Source: Thermoplasmata archaeon (lineage in GTDB: Archaea > Thermoplasmatota > JAKEGO01). From it: 7,784 nt of DNA. The stretch is taken from NCBI GenBank assembly GCA_022615805.1, contig JAKEGO010000015.1, positions 1-7,784 of the forward strand. The letters are read 5' to 3'. Below are positions 1 to 7,320 of this stretch, piece by piece. The translations under genes were made by a program, and so were the position numbers. The notes beneath the pieces were generated by a model. The model searched no databases. It had not been told where the DNA came from and was given only the letters and a program-made list of their open reading frames with translations. Every line of letters begins with the position of its first letter. Position 1 is the stretch's first letter.

Positions 1-239
1 TCCACCTCGCGCATCAGCGCCCGGGCCTTCCGCGCCGAGAAGAAGGTGTACGGGCGCGGCACCCGATGGACCATCACGCCGCCGTCGTCCTCGACCGCCG
101 GCGCCCCGTTTGCCGAGGCGGCGACGACGCTGACCTCGTGGCCGAGGGCCGCTAGCTCGTGGGTCAGCCTGTGCGTGTGGACCGTCGTGCCGCCCGCGTG
201 CCGCGGAGGATAGTCCATGGAAAGATGCAGTATGCGCAT
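1..239 (-). CDS. GT4-family glycosyltransferase, N-terminal fragment (runs off the left edge)
   Basis: Only the first 79 codons are in the window. The protein begins MRILHLSMDYPPRHAGGTTV and continues with a helix rich in H, L and A and then GHEVSVVAA. This is the usual start of GT-B fold glycosyltransferases of family GT4: beta strand 1, a Gly-Gly loop (residues 16-17) near the nucleotide-sugar cleft, helix 1, and a second strand after 'LGHEV'. Such enzymes transfer a sugar from an NDP-sugar to a glycan or lipid at the cytoplasmic face of the membrane; the donor and acceptor cannot be read from this part. The ATG at 237-239 was chosen because the motif starts there and a TATA-like box lies 27 bases upstream. 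An in-frame ATG at 261-263 would add eight residues but falls inside that box. The gene follows the thiolase stop by 43 bases yet appears to have its own promoter, so it need not share the thiolase's function. Confidence 0.85.
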   Translation of the reverse strand, partial: MRILHLSMDYPPRHAGGTTVHTHRLTHELAALGHEVSVVAASANGAPAVEDDGGVMVHRVPRPYTFFSARKARALMREV

Positions 240-261
240 CGGGCGGACGATGGCGGTGACC

Positions 262-270
262 ATTAATAAT
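262..270 (-). promoter_or_regulatory. TATA box of the glycosyltransferase gene (leaderless type)
   Basis: Read on the minus strand this is ATTATTAAT, an AT-only island in GC-rich DNA. Its centre is about 27 bases upstream of the A of the ATG at 239, the normal archaeal distance from TATA box to transcription start. The mRNA would therefore begin at or next to the start codon. No SD lies just before this ATG, which agrees with a leaderless message. Confidence 0.6.
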
Positions 271-282
271 CGTTGGTGTGGC

Positions 283-1458
283 TCAACGCTCAACGACCAT
301 CGTCACCGCGTTGCCGCCGCCGAGGCAGACGGCCTCCATGCCGCGGTGCTTGTCGTGGTGGATCATGGCGTAGATGAGGGTCACGAGGACGCGGGCGCCG
401 GAGGCGCCGATGGGATGGCCGATGGCCACGGCGCCGCCGTGGACGTTGAACCTGTCGTCCGCGATGCCAAAGTTCCTCTGGATGGCCAGGCTGGCCGAGG
501 CGAAGGCTTCGTTGTGCTCGACGAGGTCCATGTCCTCTATGGCGAGGCCGGTGAGGGCCAGCTGCCTCTCGATGGCGGGGATGGGGGCGCTCATGACGTG
601 CTCCGGCTCCATGCCCGATGTGGCGTAGCTCCGGATGGTGGCCAGGGGCGCGATGCCCGCGTCCTCCGCCCTGTCGGCCGACATGACGACGAGGGCCGCT
701 GCGCCGTCGCTGATCTGCGAGGCGTTGCCGGCGGTGACGACGCCGTCGGGCCTGAAGGCTGGCTTCAGCTTCGCGAGCGCCTCGAGGGTGGTGTCCGAGC
801 GGACGCCCTCGTCGCGGTCGAGCGTGACGGTGTCCTTCTTCATCTTGACGTCCACGGGGAGCATCTCGTCCCTGAACAGGCCCTTCTCCTGGGCCGCCGC
901 CGCGCGCTGGTGGCTCCGGAGGGCGAAGGCGTCGATCTCCCGCCGTTCCAGGCCGAACCTCTCGGCGACGATCTCGCCGGTGTTCCCCATGTGGAAGTCG
1001 TTGTACACGTCCCACAGTCCGTCGTGGACCATCGCGTCCACGAGCTTGTCGTCCCCGAGCCTGTAGCCGGTGCGGGCCTTGTAGAGCAGGTAGGGTGCGA
1101 GGTCCATGTTCTCCATCCCGCCCGCGACGATGCAGTCGTACTCGCCCGCCCTGACGGCGTTGGCGGCCATCATGACGGTCTTCAGGCCGGAGCCGCAGAC
1201 CTTGTTGACGGTCGTCGCTCCGACGTGGTAGGGTATGCCCGCCCTTATCGCCGCCTGCCGCGCGGGGTTCTGGCCGAGGCCGGCCTGGACCACCTGTCCC
1301 ATCAGGACCTCCTGCACGTCGCTAGATTCGATGCCCGCCCGGCGCACGGCCTCGGCGATGACGAGGCCCCCGAGCTCCACGGATGGCATGTTCGAGAGAG
1401 TGCCTGCGAAACGGCCGACGGGCGTGCGGACGGCGCTGACTAAGACTGCTTCGGTCAT
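283..1458 (-). CDS. Thiolase (acetyl-CoA C-acyltransferase), bacterial-like type
   Basis: A complete 391-residue thiolase, the normal family length. It joins two acetyl-CoA into acetoacetyl-CoA and CoA, or runs in reverse on beta-ketoacyl-CoA, in the cytoplasm. The catalytic set is present: nucleophile C88 in VCGSGLK, HNEAFA at 315-320, H348 in GGAVAIGHPIGASGAR (341-356), and C378 in CLGGG, the second acid/base cysteine. The N-terminal thiolase domain covers about 1-260 and the C-terminal domain about 268-390. These signatures match bacterial acetyl-CoA acetyltransferases and beta-oxidation thiolases better than the archaeal mevalonate thiolases, which usually sit beside a DUF35 protein and HMG-CoA synthase; neither is here. 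Chain-length preference cannot be judged. The ATG at 1456-1458 is supported by an SD complementary to eight bases of the 16S tail. The gene has its own promoter and lies 231 bases downstream of pycA. Confidence 0.95.
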   Translation of the reverse strand: MTEAVLVSAVRTPVGRFAGTLSNMPSVELGGLVIAEAVRRAGIESSDVQEVLMGQVVQAGLGQNPARQAAIRAGIPYHVGATTVNKVCGSGLKTVMMAANAVRAGEYDCIVAGGMENMDLAPYLLYKARTGYRLGDDKLVDAMVHDGLWDVYNDFHMGNTGEIVAERFGLERREIDAFALRSHQRAAAAQEKGLFRDEMLPVDVKMKKDTVTLDRDEGVRSDTTLEALAKLKPAFRPDGVVTAGNASQISDGAAALVVMSADRAEDAGIAPLATIRSYATSGMEPEHVMSAPIPAIERQLALTGLAIEDMDLVEHNEAFASASLAIQRNFGIADDRFNVHGGAVAIGHPIGASGARVLVTLIYAMIHHDKHRGMEAVCLGGGNAVTMVVER

Positions 1459-1459
1459 T

Positions 1460-1467
1460 GGATCACC
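1460..1467 (-). promoter_or_regulatory. Shine-Dalgarno site of the thiolase gene
   Basis: Minus-strand GGTGATCC, an eight-base match to the complement of the archaeal 16S 3' tail (AGGAGGTGATCC). It ends one base before the ATG, with the GGTG core five bases from the start codon. The same register recurs at rfcS, and at pycB within one base. It fixes the thiolase start. Confidence 0.75.
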
Positions 1468-1491
1468 ATGGACACGTAACCCCTTTCGCTA

Positions 1492-1502
1492 CATAATATT
1501 TT
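1492..1502 (-). promoter_or_regulatory. TATA box of the thiolase gene
   Basis: Minus-strand AAAATATTATG, the most AT-rich stretch in the 1459-1689 gap. Its centre is about 38 bases before the thiolase ATG, predicting transcription start near 1469 and a leader of about ten bases that just contains the SD. The remainder of the gap toward pycA shows no ORF or RNA gene that I can support. Confidence 0.6.
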
Positions 1503-1668
1503 GGAGTTGGCCCTCTGCGCCAGAGGTACCAGCCGGAAACCGTCGCCAATGACGTCCCCGGTCTCATCCGAGATCCTGTCCTACCGCCCCACTCCCCCCG
1601 ACCCAGGATGGCCAAGGCAGAACTGTAACTCCCCCTGGTCATGCCGGCCTGGAACGGTCAGCGCGCCT

Positions 1669-1689
1669 GTGAGGCAGGACGTGGTCCCC

Positions 1690-1693
<4 letters not shown>
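1669..1693 (-). terminator. Hairpin across the pycA stop codon; possible 3'-end structure
   Basis: On the minus strand a stem GTGAGG/CCTCAC (six pairs) continues into GGAC/GTCC (four pairs) with a CAC loop and a two-base bulge on the 3' arm. The pycA TGA (1690-1692) is inside the 5' arm. No T-run follows, so it is not a classic intrinsic terminator. It could mark or protect the 3' end of the pycBA message. It is an inverted repeat seen by eye, with no folding energy computed. Confidence 0.35.
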
Positions 1694-3147
<1,454 letters not shown>

Positions 3148-3154
3148 CGCAGGA

Positions 3155-3160
3155 CACCTC
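3155..3160 (-). promoter_or_regulatory. Shine-Dalgarno site of pycA, overlapping the pycB stop codon
   Basis: Minus-strand GAGGTG, seven bases before the pycA ATG. Its first two bases are the last two of the pycB TGA (3159-3161). With an 11-base gap between the genes, ribosomes finishing pycB would be delivered directly to the pycA start, which would help keep the two subunits in balance. Confidence 0.7.
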
Positions 3161-4982
3161 AGAGGATCTGCATTATTACCTCGCCCGACTTGACCGTGTC
3201 GCCCGCCTTGATGAAGATCTGCTTGACCTCCCCGTCGATGTCGCAGAGGATGTCGCTCTCCATCTTCATGGCCTCGATGACCGCAAGGGCCTGCCTCTTC
3301 TGGACCCTGTCGCCCACTTTCACGTTCACCTTGAGGATGGTCCCCTGCATGCCGGTCTTCTGTCCGCCGGGAAGGTCCTTCTTCGACTGCGCCGCCGGGG
3401 CCGCTCCCCCGCCGGAAACGGTCATGAATCCGCCGATGGGCTCCACGACGACCTCGAAGGCCTCACCGTCCACCTGGACGTTGAACTGCGTCGGGATCGG
3501 CGCGGGCCCCGCGACCTTCCTGGCCTCCGGGGGCTCTACCTCCAGGTACACATCGGGGAGCTCGGGGAAGAAGGACTTCACCATGGCGCGGGTCGCCGGG
3601 TGGTCCTTCCCGAGGGGGAGCTTGTCGGACGTGAACTCCGCCTTGGCCTCGCCCTTCAGGAACGCCAGGCCGACCTTGGGGTAGAGAGCGTAGGTAAGGA
3701 CGTCCTCCTCCCTTTTCAGGAGGCCCATGTCGTCCAGTTCCCTGCGTCTCATGTCCCATTCGGGCTCGATGAGGTCGGCCGGGCGGCATTCAATGACCTC
3801 ATCCTTCCATTTCGGACCGAGGACGGCCTCCATTATCTCCGGCCTGATCTCGGCGGGCGGTCGTCCGTAGAGGCCGCGGCAATAGTCCTTCGTTTCCTCG
3901 GGGACCTTCTTGTACCTCCCGAATCGGACGTTCATGACAGCCTGGACGCCTACGACCTGGCTGGTCGGGGTGACCAGGGGCGGGTACCCAAGCTCCTCGC
4001 GGACCTTGGCGGTCTCGTGGAGGACCTGCTCGTACTTGTCAGGTATCCCCTGGAGCTCCAGCTGAGAGACCAGGTTCGACAGCATCCCTCCGGGGATCTG
4101 GTGTACCATGACCGACGGGTCGATTCTGAGGGCTTCGAGGCGTATGAGGTGGCGGTACTTGCGCACAACGTCCATGAAGTACTTCCTTATCTCGACGAGC
4201 TTCGCCAGGTCGTAACCCGTGTCCCATGGCGTGCCCTGAAGGCCCGCCACGACCGACTCGGTGGGCATGTGGCCCGTGCCGCCGGATATCGGCGAGATCG
4301 AGGTGTCCAGGATGTCGACCTCGGCCTGGCAGGCGGCCCAGTATGCCATGCCCGTCATCCCGCTGGTCATGTGGCAGTGGAGGTTTATCGGGACCTTGCC
4401 GCCCGACTCCTTGAACCCGCTGATGATGTCGCGCGCGATGGGCGGGCTTATCATGCCAGCCATGTCCTTGATGCAGACCGACTGGCACCCCATCTTCTGC
4501 AGGTTCAGGAGCTGGTCGACGTATCGCTCGACGGTGTGCACCGGGCTGATGGTGTACGAGATGCACCCCTGAGCGTGGCCGCCCTCCTCGAGCGTCGCCT
4601 CGATGGGGACCCTCATGTTCCGCGGGTCGTTCAGGGCGTCGAAGATCCTGAAGACGTCGATGCCGTTCACCTTCGCGTGGTGGATGAACTTCCGGACGAC
4701 GTCATCGGGGAAGTTCCTGTAGGCGACGATGTTCATAGCGCGCTCGAGCATCTGGAGCTTCGAGTTGGGGATCGCCTCCCGGAGTTTCCGCAGTCTGTCC
4801 CACGGGTCCTCGTTCAGGAACCTGATCGGAACGTCGAAGGTCGCGCCGCCCCATATCTCGAGGGAGAAGAAGCCGATCTCGTCCATCTGTGCGCATACGG
4901 GGAGCATGTCCTCGGTCCGCATCCTCGTCGCCAGGATCGATTGATGACCGTCACGGAGTATCTGCTCGTGAAGTTCTACCAT
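3159..4982 (-). CDS. pycB: Carboxyltransferase and biotin-carrier subunit of pyruvate carboxylase (subunit B)
   Basis: 607 residues from the ATG at 4980-4982. It transfers the carboxyl group from carboxybiotin to pyruvate, giving oxaloacetate for the TCA cycle, gluconeogenesis and aspartate synthesis. The HMGL-like TIM barrel (about 4-260) holds LRDGHQS with metal ligand D11, K172 in KDMAG (normally carbamylated), H202 and H204 in HCH, and T236 in the GGTGHMPTE segment. The conserved carboxyltransferase domain follows (about 285-480). A Gly/Ala/Pro-rich linker near 523-532 leads to the biotinyl domain with K573 in EAMKM, 34 residues from the end as usual. An in-frame GTG at 4989-4991 adds three residues but lacks an SD, whereas the ATG has GGTGA at a good distance. 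Oxaloacetate decarboxylase alpha is the main alternative; no membrane beta or gamma subunit is nearby, and the adjacent biotin carboxylase argues for the carboxylating direction. First gene of the pycBA operon. Confidence 0.94.
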   Translation of the reverse strand: MVELHEQILRDGHQSILATRMRTEDMLPVCAQMDEIGFFSLEIWGGATFDVPIRFLNEDPWDRLRKLREAIPNSKLQMLERAMNIVAYRNFPDDVVRKFIHHAKVNGIDVFRIFDALNDPRNMRVPIEATLEEGGHAQGCISYTISPVHTVERYVDQLLNLQKMGCQSVCIKDMAGMISPPIARDIISGFKESGGKVPINLHCHMTSGMTGMAYWAACQAEVDILDTSISPISGGTGHMPTESVVAGLQGTPWDTGYDLAKLVEIRKYFMDVVRKYRHLIRLEALRIDPSVMVHQIPGGMLSNLVSQLELQGIPDKYEQVLHETAKVREELGYPPLVTPTSQVVGVQAVMNVRFGRYKKVPEETKDYCRGLYGRPPAEIRPEIMEAVLGPKWKDEVIECRPADLIEPEWDMRRRELDDMGLLKREEDVLTYALYPKVGLAFLKGEAKAEFTSDKLPLGKDHPATRAMVKSFFPELPDVYLEVEPPEARKVAGPAPIPTQFNVQVDGEAFEVVVEPIGGFMTVSGGGAAPAAQSKKDLPGGQKTGMQGTILKVNVKVGDRVQKRQALAVIEAMKMESDILCDIDGEVKQIFIKAGDTVKSGEVIMQIL

Positions 4983-4987
4983 GGGGC

Positions 4988-4992
4988 TCACC
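4988..4992 (-). promoter_or_regulatory. Shine-Dalgarno site deciding the pycB start
   Basis: Minus-strand GGTGA, five bases before the ATG at 4982. The alternative GTG start is made of bases within this same motif and has no SD of its own. The position relative to the ATG is within one base of that in the thiolase and rfcS genes. Confidence 0.6.
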
Positions 4993-5026
4993 AGTCCAGG
5001 TGCTGGTCGGGCAGTGATGTCTTCAA

Positions 5027-5035
5027 TAGATAAAG
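5027..5035 (-). promoter_or_regulatory. TATA box of the pycBA operon
   Basis: Minus-strand CTTTATCTA. The core TTTATCTA is identical to that of the lipoprotein gene promoter at 7291. The predicted start of transcription is near 5004, giving a leader of about 20 bases to the ATG at 4982. The box overlaps an 11-base near-palindrome, ATAAAGTTTAT (5030-5040), which could be a regulator site or chance in AT-rich sequence. Confidence 0.55.
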
Positions 5036-5040
5036 TTTAT

Positions 5041-5192
5041 GCAGATTCCATCGCATGGATAGGCGCGACTCCGAACAATTTTACCACGGATGCAATCCCG
5101 TATCGATATAATGGCGCCTCGCCTATGAAAATGCCCTCATCATCGCATTCATATCCCGCCACTACAAATCGATGTCGTACGACGGCAGGGCA
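5041..5192. other. AT-richer spacer between rfcS and pycB
   Basis: No gene is supportable here on either strand. Base composition is visibly more AT-rich than the flanking genes. I see a TATCGATA palindrome (5101-5108) and an inverted pair ATAGGCG (5059-5065) / CGCCTAT (5120-5126) separated by 54 bases. On the minus strand it must carry the rfcS 3' end, but no strong T-run terminator is evident. Confidence 0.4.
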
Positions 5193-6152
5193 TCACTTCG
5201 TCAGCTTCCTGCCCTCCGCCGCGAACCGCGCGATGAGCCCCTCGAGCTGTATCCGCTCGGTGCCGCCCTCGACGAGCCGGAAGTCCACCTCGCCCAGGTG
5301 GAAGAGCATGTCTATCTTCATGTCGTCCGGTACATTGAGCTTGAAGACCTCGCGGTGCATCTGGCGCAGGATGTCCACTCCGGCCAGGCCGTCGTCCATC
5401 AGGAGCTTGTCGAGGATCCCCCTGGCCGTGGTGAAGTTGCCCTTGACCGCCTCCTCGAGGATGCGCGATATCTCCTCCGGACGCGCCGCCGCCGTGACGT
5501 TGTATATGGAGTCCGCCGTCACCACCCTCTCGCTGGCGGCGCCGACCTGCAGCGCATTCACCGCCCGGCGCATGTCCCCCTGCGCGATGTAGAGGATGGC
5601 CGAGAGAGCCCCGTCCTCGACCCTGACGCCCTCGCTGGCAGCGATCCTCCTCAGGTACTCGCGGACGTCGTCGTCCCTAAGGGGTTTGAACCTGAAGACC
5701 GCGCAGCGCGACTGGATCGGGTCGATGATCCGCGAGCTGTAGTTGCATGAGAGGATGAACCGGCAGGTATGCGAATACCTCTCCATTGTGCGCCGGAGCG
5801 CGGCCTGCGCCGACTGCGTAAGGGCGTCGGCCTCGTCGAGGAATATGACCTTGAACTCGGCGCCTATCGGCGCCGTGCGGGCGAAGTCCTTTATGCGGCT
5901 TCGCACCACGTCGATGCCGCGCTCGTCGCTGGCGTTCAGCTCGATGAAGTTCTGGCGCCAAGCCTCGCCGAAGAATCCCCTGGCGATGGCGATGGCGCAG
6001 GTGGTCTTCCCCACGCCTGCAGGCCCAGCGAAGAGCATGTGCGGCATTGTGCCCGACGCGACGTAGGCCTTGAGGCGCTTCGTTATCTCGACCTGTCCTA
6101 CCACCTCGTCGACGGTCACTGGCCTGTACTTCTCTATCCAGACGTCCTCCAT
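5193..6152 (-). CDS. rfcS: Replication factor C small subunit (clamp loader ATPase)
   Basis: 319 residues, the usual size for archaeal RfcS. With the large subunit it forms the clamp loader that opens the PCNA ring and places it on primed DNA. The protein starts MEDVWIEKYRP, the classic RFC box. It has Walker A GPAGVGKT (43-50), Walker B FLDEADAL (104-111), sensor 1 around N137 in FILSCNYSS, the SRC motif at 148-150 whose arginine reaches a neighbour's ATP, and sensor 2 in GDMRRAVNALQ (192-202). A helical collar domain makes up the last ~90 residues. The ATG at 6150-6152 was chosen because the RFC box begins there and GGGGTGA lies at the standard SD distance; the open frame runs about 1 kb further upstream but is then antisense to the fusion gene. 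No large subunit (rfcL) is in the window. It is transcribed divergently from the fusion gene. Confidence 0.97.
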   Translation of the reverse strand: MEDVWIEKYRPVTVDEVVGQVEITKRLKAYVASGTMPHMLFAGPAGVGKTTCAIAIARGFFGEAWRQNFIELNASDERGIDVVRSRIKDFARTAPIGAEFKVIFLDEADALTQSAQAALRRTMERYSHTCRFILSCNYSSRIIDPIQSRCAVFRFKPLRDDDVREYLRRIAASEGVRVEDGALSAILYIAQGDMRRAVNALQVGAASERVVTADSIYNVTAAARPEEISRILEEAVKGNFTTARGILDKLLMDDGLAGVDILRQMHREVFKLNVPDDMKIDMLFHLGEVDFRLVEGGTERIQLEGLIARFAAEGRKLTK

Positions 6153-6156
6153 GCCG

Positions 6157-6163
6157 TCACCCC
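6157..6163 (-). promoter_or_regulatory. Shine-Dalgarno site fixing the rfcS start
   Basis: Minus-strand GGGGTGA with its GGTG core five bases before the ATG, the same register as in the thiolase gene. It rules out the much longer open frame that would otherwise begin near 7187. Confidence 0.7.
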
Positions 6164-6184
6164 GCCGGTTGATGAGGCGGAGCG

Positions 6185-6195
6185 TAGATATTACT
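6185..6195 (-). promoter_or_regulatory. TATA box of rfcS
   Basis: Minus-strand AGTAATATCTA, centred about 38 bases before the rfcS ATG, exactly as in the thiolase promoter. Predicted leader of about 11 bases containing the SD. It shares the TATCTA ending with the pycB and lipoprotein boxes. Confidence 0.55.
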
Positions 6196-6277
6196 TTTGG
6201 TGTCGGGCCGTTGCGGCGCGTCATGATCGGCCAGACGTTGACGGTCCGAGGCCATGCCGCCACCGGGACATCAACAG

Positions 6278-6285
6278 TTAAATAC
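6278..6285 (+). promoter_or_regulatory. TATA box of the fusion gene (leaderless type)
   Basis: TTAAATAC, centred about 25 bases before the ATG at 6306, so transcription should start at or within a base or two of the start codon. A GGTG (6300-6303) is only two bases from the ATG, too close for a working SD. About 80 bases separate this box from the divergent rfcS box, leaving both promoters independent room. Confidence 0.55.
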
Positions 6286-6305
6286 GCCCCCTCCGTTCCG
6301 GTGGC

Positions 6306-7214
6306 ATGTTCCCGAAGGTCGCTCCCTCGGTGTACATCGACCCCCGAGCGACGGTGATCGGAGACGTCGAGATCGGTCCTGGCTGCTCCATCTGGCCGGG
6401 TGCAGTGCTCAGGGGCGACACGAATCGGATCTCCGTCGGCGAGGGGACCAACGTCCAGGACAACGCCGTCGTCCACGCGACCCCGGAGAACCCGACCGTC
6501 ATCGGTCGTGACGTCTCGGTCGGCCATGGCGCCATCGTCCACGCCTGCACGATCGGCGACGAGGTGATCGTTGGCATGAACGCAAGCGTCCTCGACGGCG
6601 CCGTCGTCGGCTCCGGCTGCGTCATCGGCGCCAATGCCGTGGTCAGGCCTGGCACCAAGGTCCCGCCCGCCAGCCTCGTGACCGGCGTGCCCGGCGAGGT
6701 CAGGAGGACCGACCCCTCGCTCGCTGAGATGGCGCGGAGGAACGCCGCGACGTATCACGGACTGCGGGACGCCCACCTCTCCGGCAGGCATCCCGAATGG
6801 CGCCAGTTCTGCTTCACCCTCCTCCCGATCGAGGAACTGCGGTCCCACGAGATGACCAGACCCGAAGCCCTGCTGAAGCTTACAGAGGCCATCAGGAAGG
6901 ACGGCGAGGTCCAGAAGCCCATCCTCGTCGACAGGTCCCATCACGTCGTTCTCGATGGTCACCACCGTCTCGAAGCCCTCCGGAAGATAGGCGTGAGGAT
7001 GGTCCCGGTCTACCTCGTCGACTACTTCGACGCGCGCATCGAGCTTCACTTCTGGCCGGGCGCGGCCAAGAACGGCTTCGGATACCACAACGTGGACAAG
7101 CGCGCGGTGATCGACAGGGCGCTCTCCGGCGATGTCTTCCCGCCGAAGACGACCAGGCACGTTATTAAGATCGAGGTCCCGGACCACGTCACCCGGCTCG
7201 ATACGCTCAAGTGA
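6306..7214 (+). CDS. Fusion protein: gamma-carbonic-anhydrase-like domain plus SerK/ParB-like (free serine kinase) domain
   Basis: One uninterrupted 302-residue frame with two domains. Residues 1-165 form a left-handed beta-helix of hexapeptide repeats with the gamma-carbonic-anhydrase signature: R36-G-D38, Q51-D52 and metal ligands H57, H74 and H79 in VVHA and GHGAIVH, closing with SLVTGVPGEVRR. This is the short CamH/YrdA-like form without the acidic loop of Methanosarcina Cam. Residues 168-302 resemble archaeal SerK, which phosphorylates free L-serine with ADP to give O-phosphoserine for cysteine synthesis: LLPIEEL..HE with E182 at the catalytic glutamate position, KPILV, LDGHHR (216-221), PVYLVDY, and the terminal PPKTTRH (279-285). 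By recall of the Thermococcus enzyme (about 238 residues), this domain is shorter and lacks its internal insertion. Neither activity is proven: the first domain could bind other ligands, the second could be a non-kinase ParB-fold protein. Promoter is leaderless and divergent from rfcS. Confidence 0.85.
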   Translation: MFPKVAPSVYIDPRATVIGDVEIGPGCSIWPGAVLRGDTNRISVGEGTNVQDNAVVHATPENPTVIGRDVSVGHGAIVHACTIGDEVIVGMNASVLDGAVVGSGCVIGANAVVRPGTKVPPASLVTGVPGEVRRTDPSLAEMARRNAATYHGLRDAHLSGRHPEWRQFCFTLLPIEELRSHEMTRPEALLKLTEAIRKDGEVQKPILVDRSHHVVLDGHHRLEALRKIGVRMVPVYLVDYFDARIELHFWPGAAKNGFGYHNVDKRAVIDRALSGDVFPPKTTRHVIKIEVPDHVTRLDTLK

Positions 7215-7290
7215 CGCGCCAAGGCCCTCCTGGCCAAAGCGGGCGGGCCGAACGGTCGGTGCGAGCGAAGGTCAAACCCTCTCGGCAACC

Positions 7291-7299
7291 TTTATCTAA
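7291..7299 (+). promoter_or_regulatory. TATA box of the lipoprotein gene (leaderless type)
   Basis: TTTATCTAA, centred about 26 bases before the ATG at 7321, with no SD between. It shares TTTATCTA with the pycB box. The gap behind the fusion gene (7215-7290) contains only a short GGCC-CTCCT-GGCC inverted repeat and no clear terminator. Confidence 0.6.
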
Positions 7300-7320
7300 C
7301 CTCCGGGCGTACGAACCGAC

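Noticed and set aside
281..294. Tandem GCTCAAC repeat across the thiolase stop codon
   Set aside because: Only two 7-base copies, and the protein ends in a normal thiolase C terminus, so it is probably chance.
3159..4982. Sodium-pumping oxaloacetate decarboxylase instead of pyruvate carboxylase
   Set aside because: No membrane beta subunit or small gamma subunit is nearby, while a biotin carboxylase directly follows, so the carboxylating enzyme is the better reading.
4983..4991. GTG start for pycB three codons upstream
   Set aside because: It has no SD of its own, and its bases form part of the SD for the ATG at 4982. It is not impossible, because the TATA distance would fit slightly better.
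5055..5111. Short plus-strand frame of 18 codons in the rfcS-pycB gap
   Set aside because: There is no SD or well-spaced TATA box, and it has no recognisable content. Frames this short are expected by chance.
6153..7187. A 345-residue N-terminal extension of RfcS
   Set aside because: RfcS begins naturally at MEDVWIEKYRP with a proper SD and TATA box. The extension is antisense to the fusion gene and has no recognisable domain.
7218..7236. GGCC-CTCCT-GGCC inverted repeat after the fusion gene
   Set aside because: The stem is only four pairs and no T-run follows, too weak to call a terminator.
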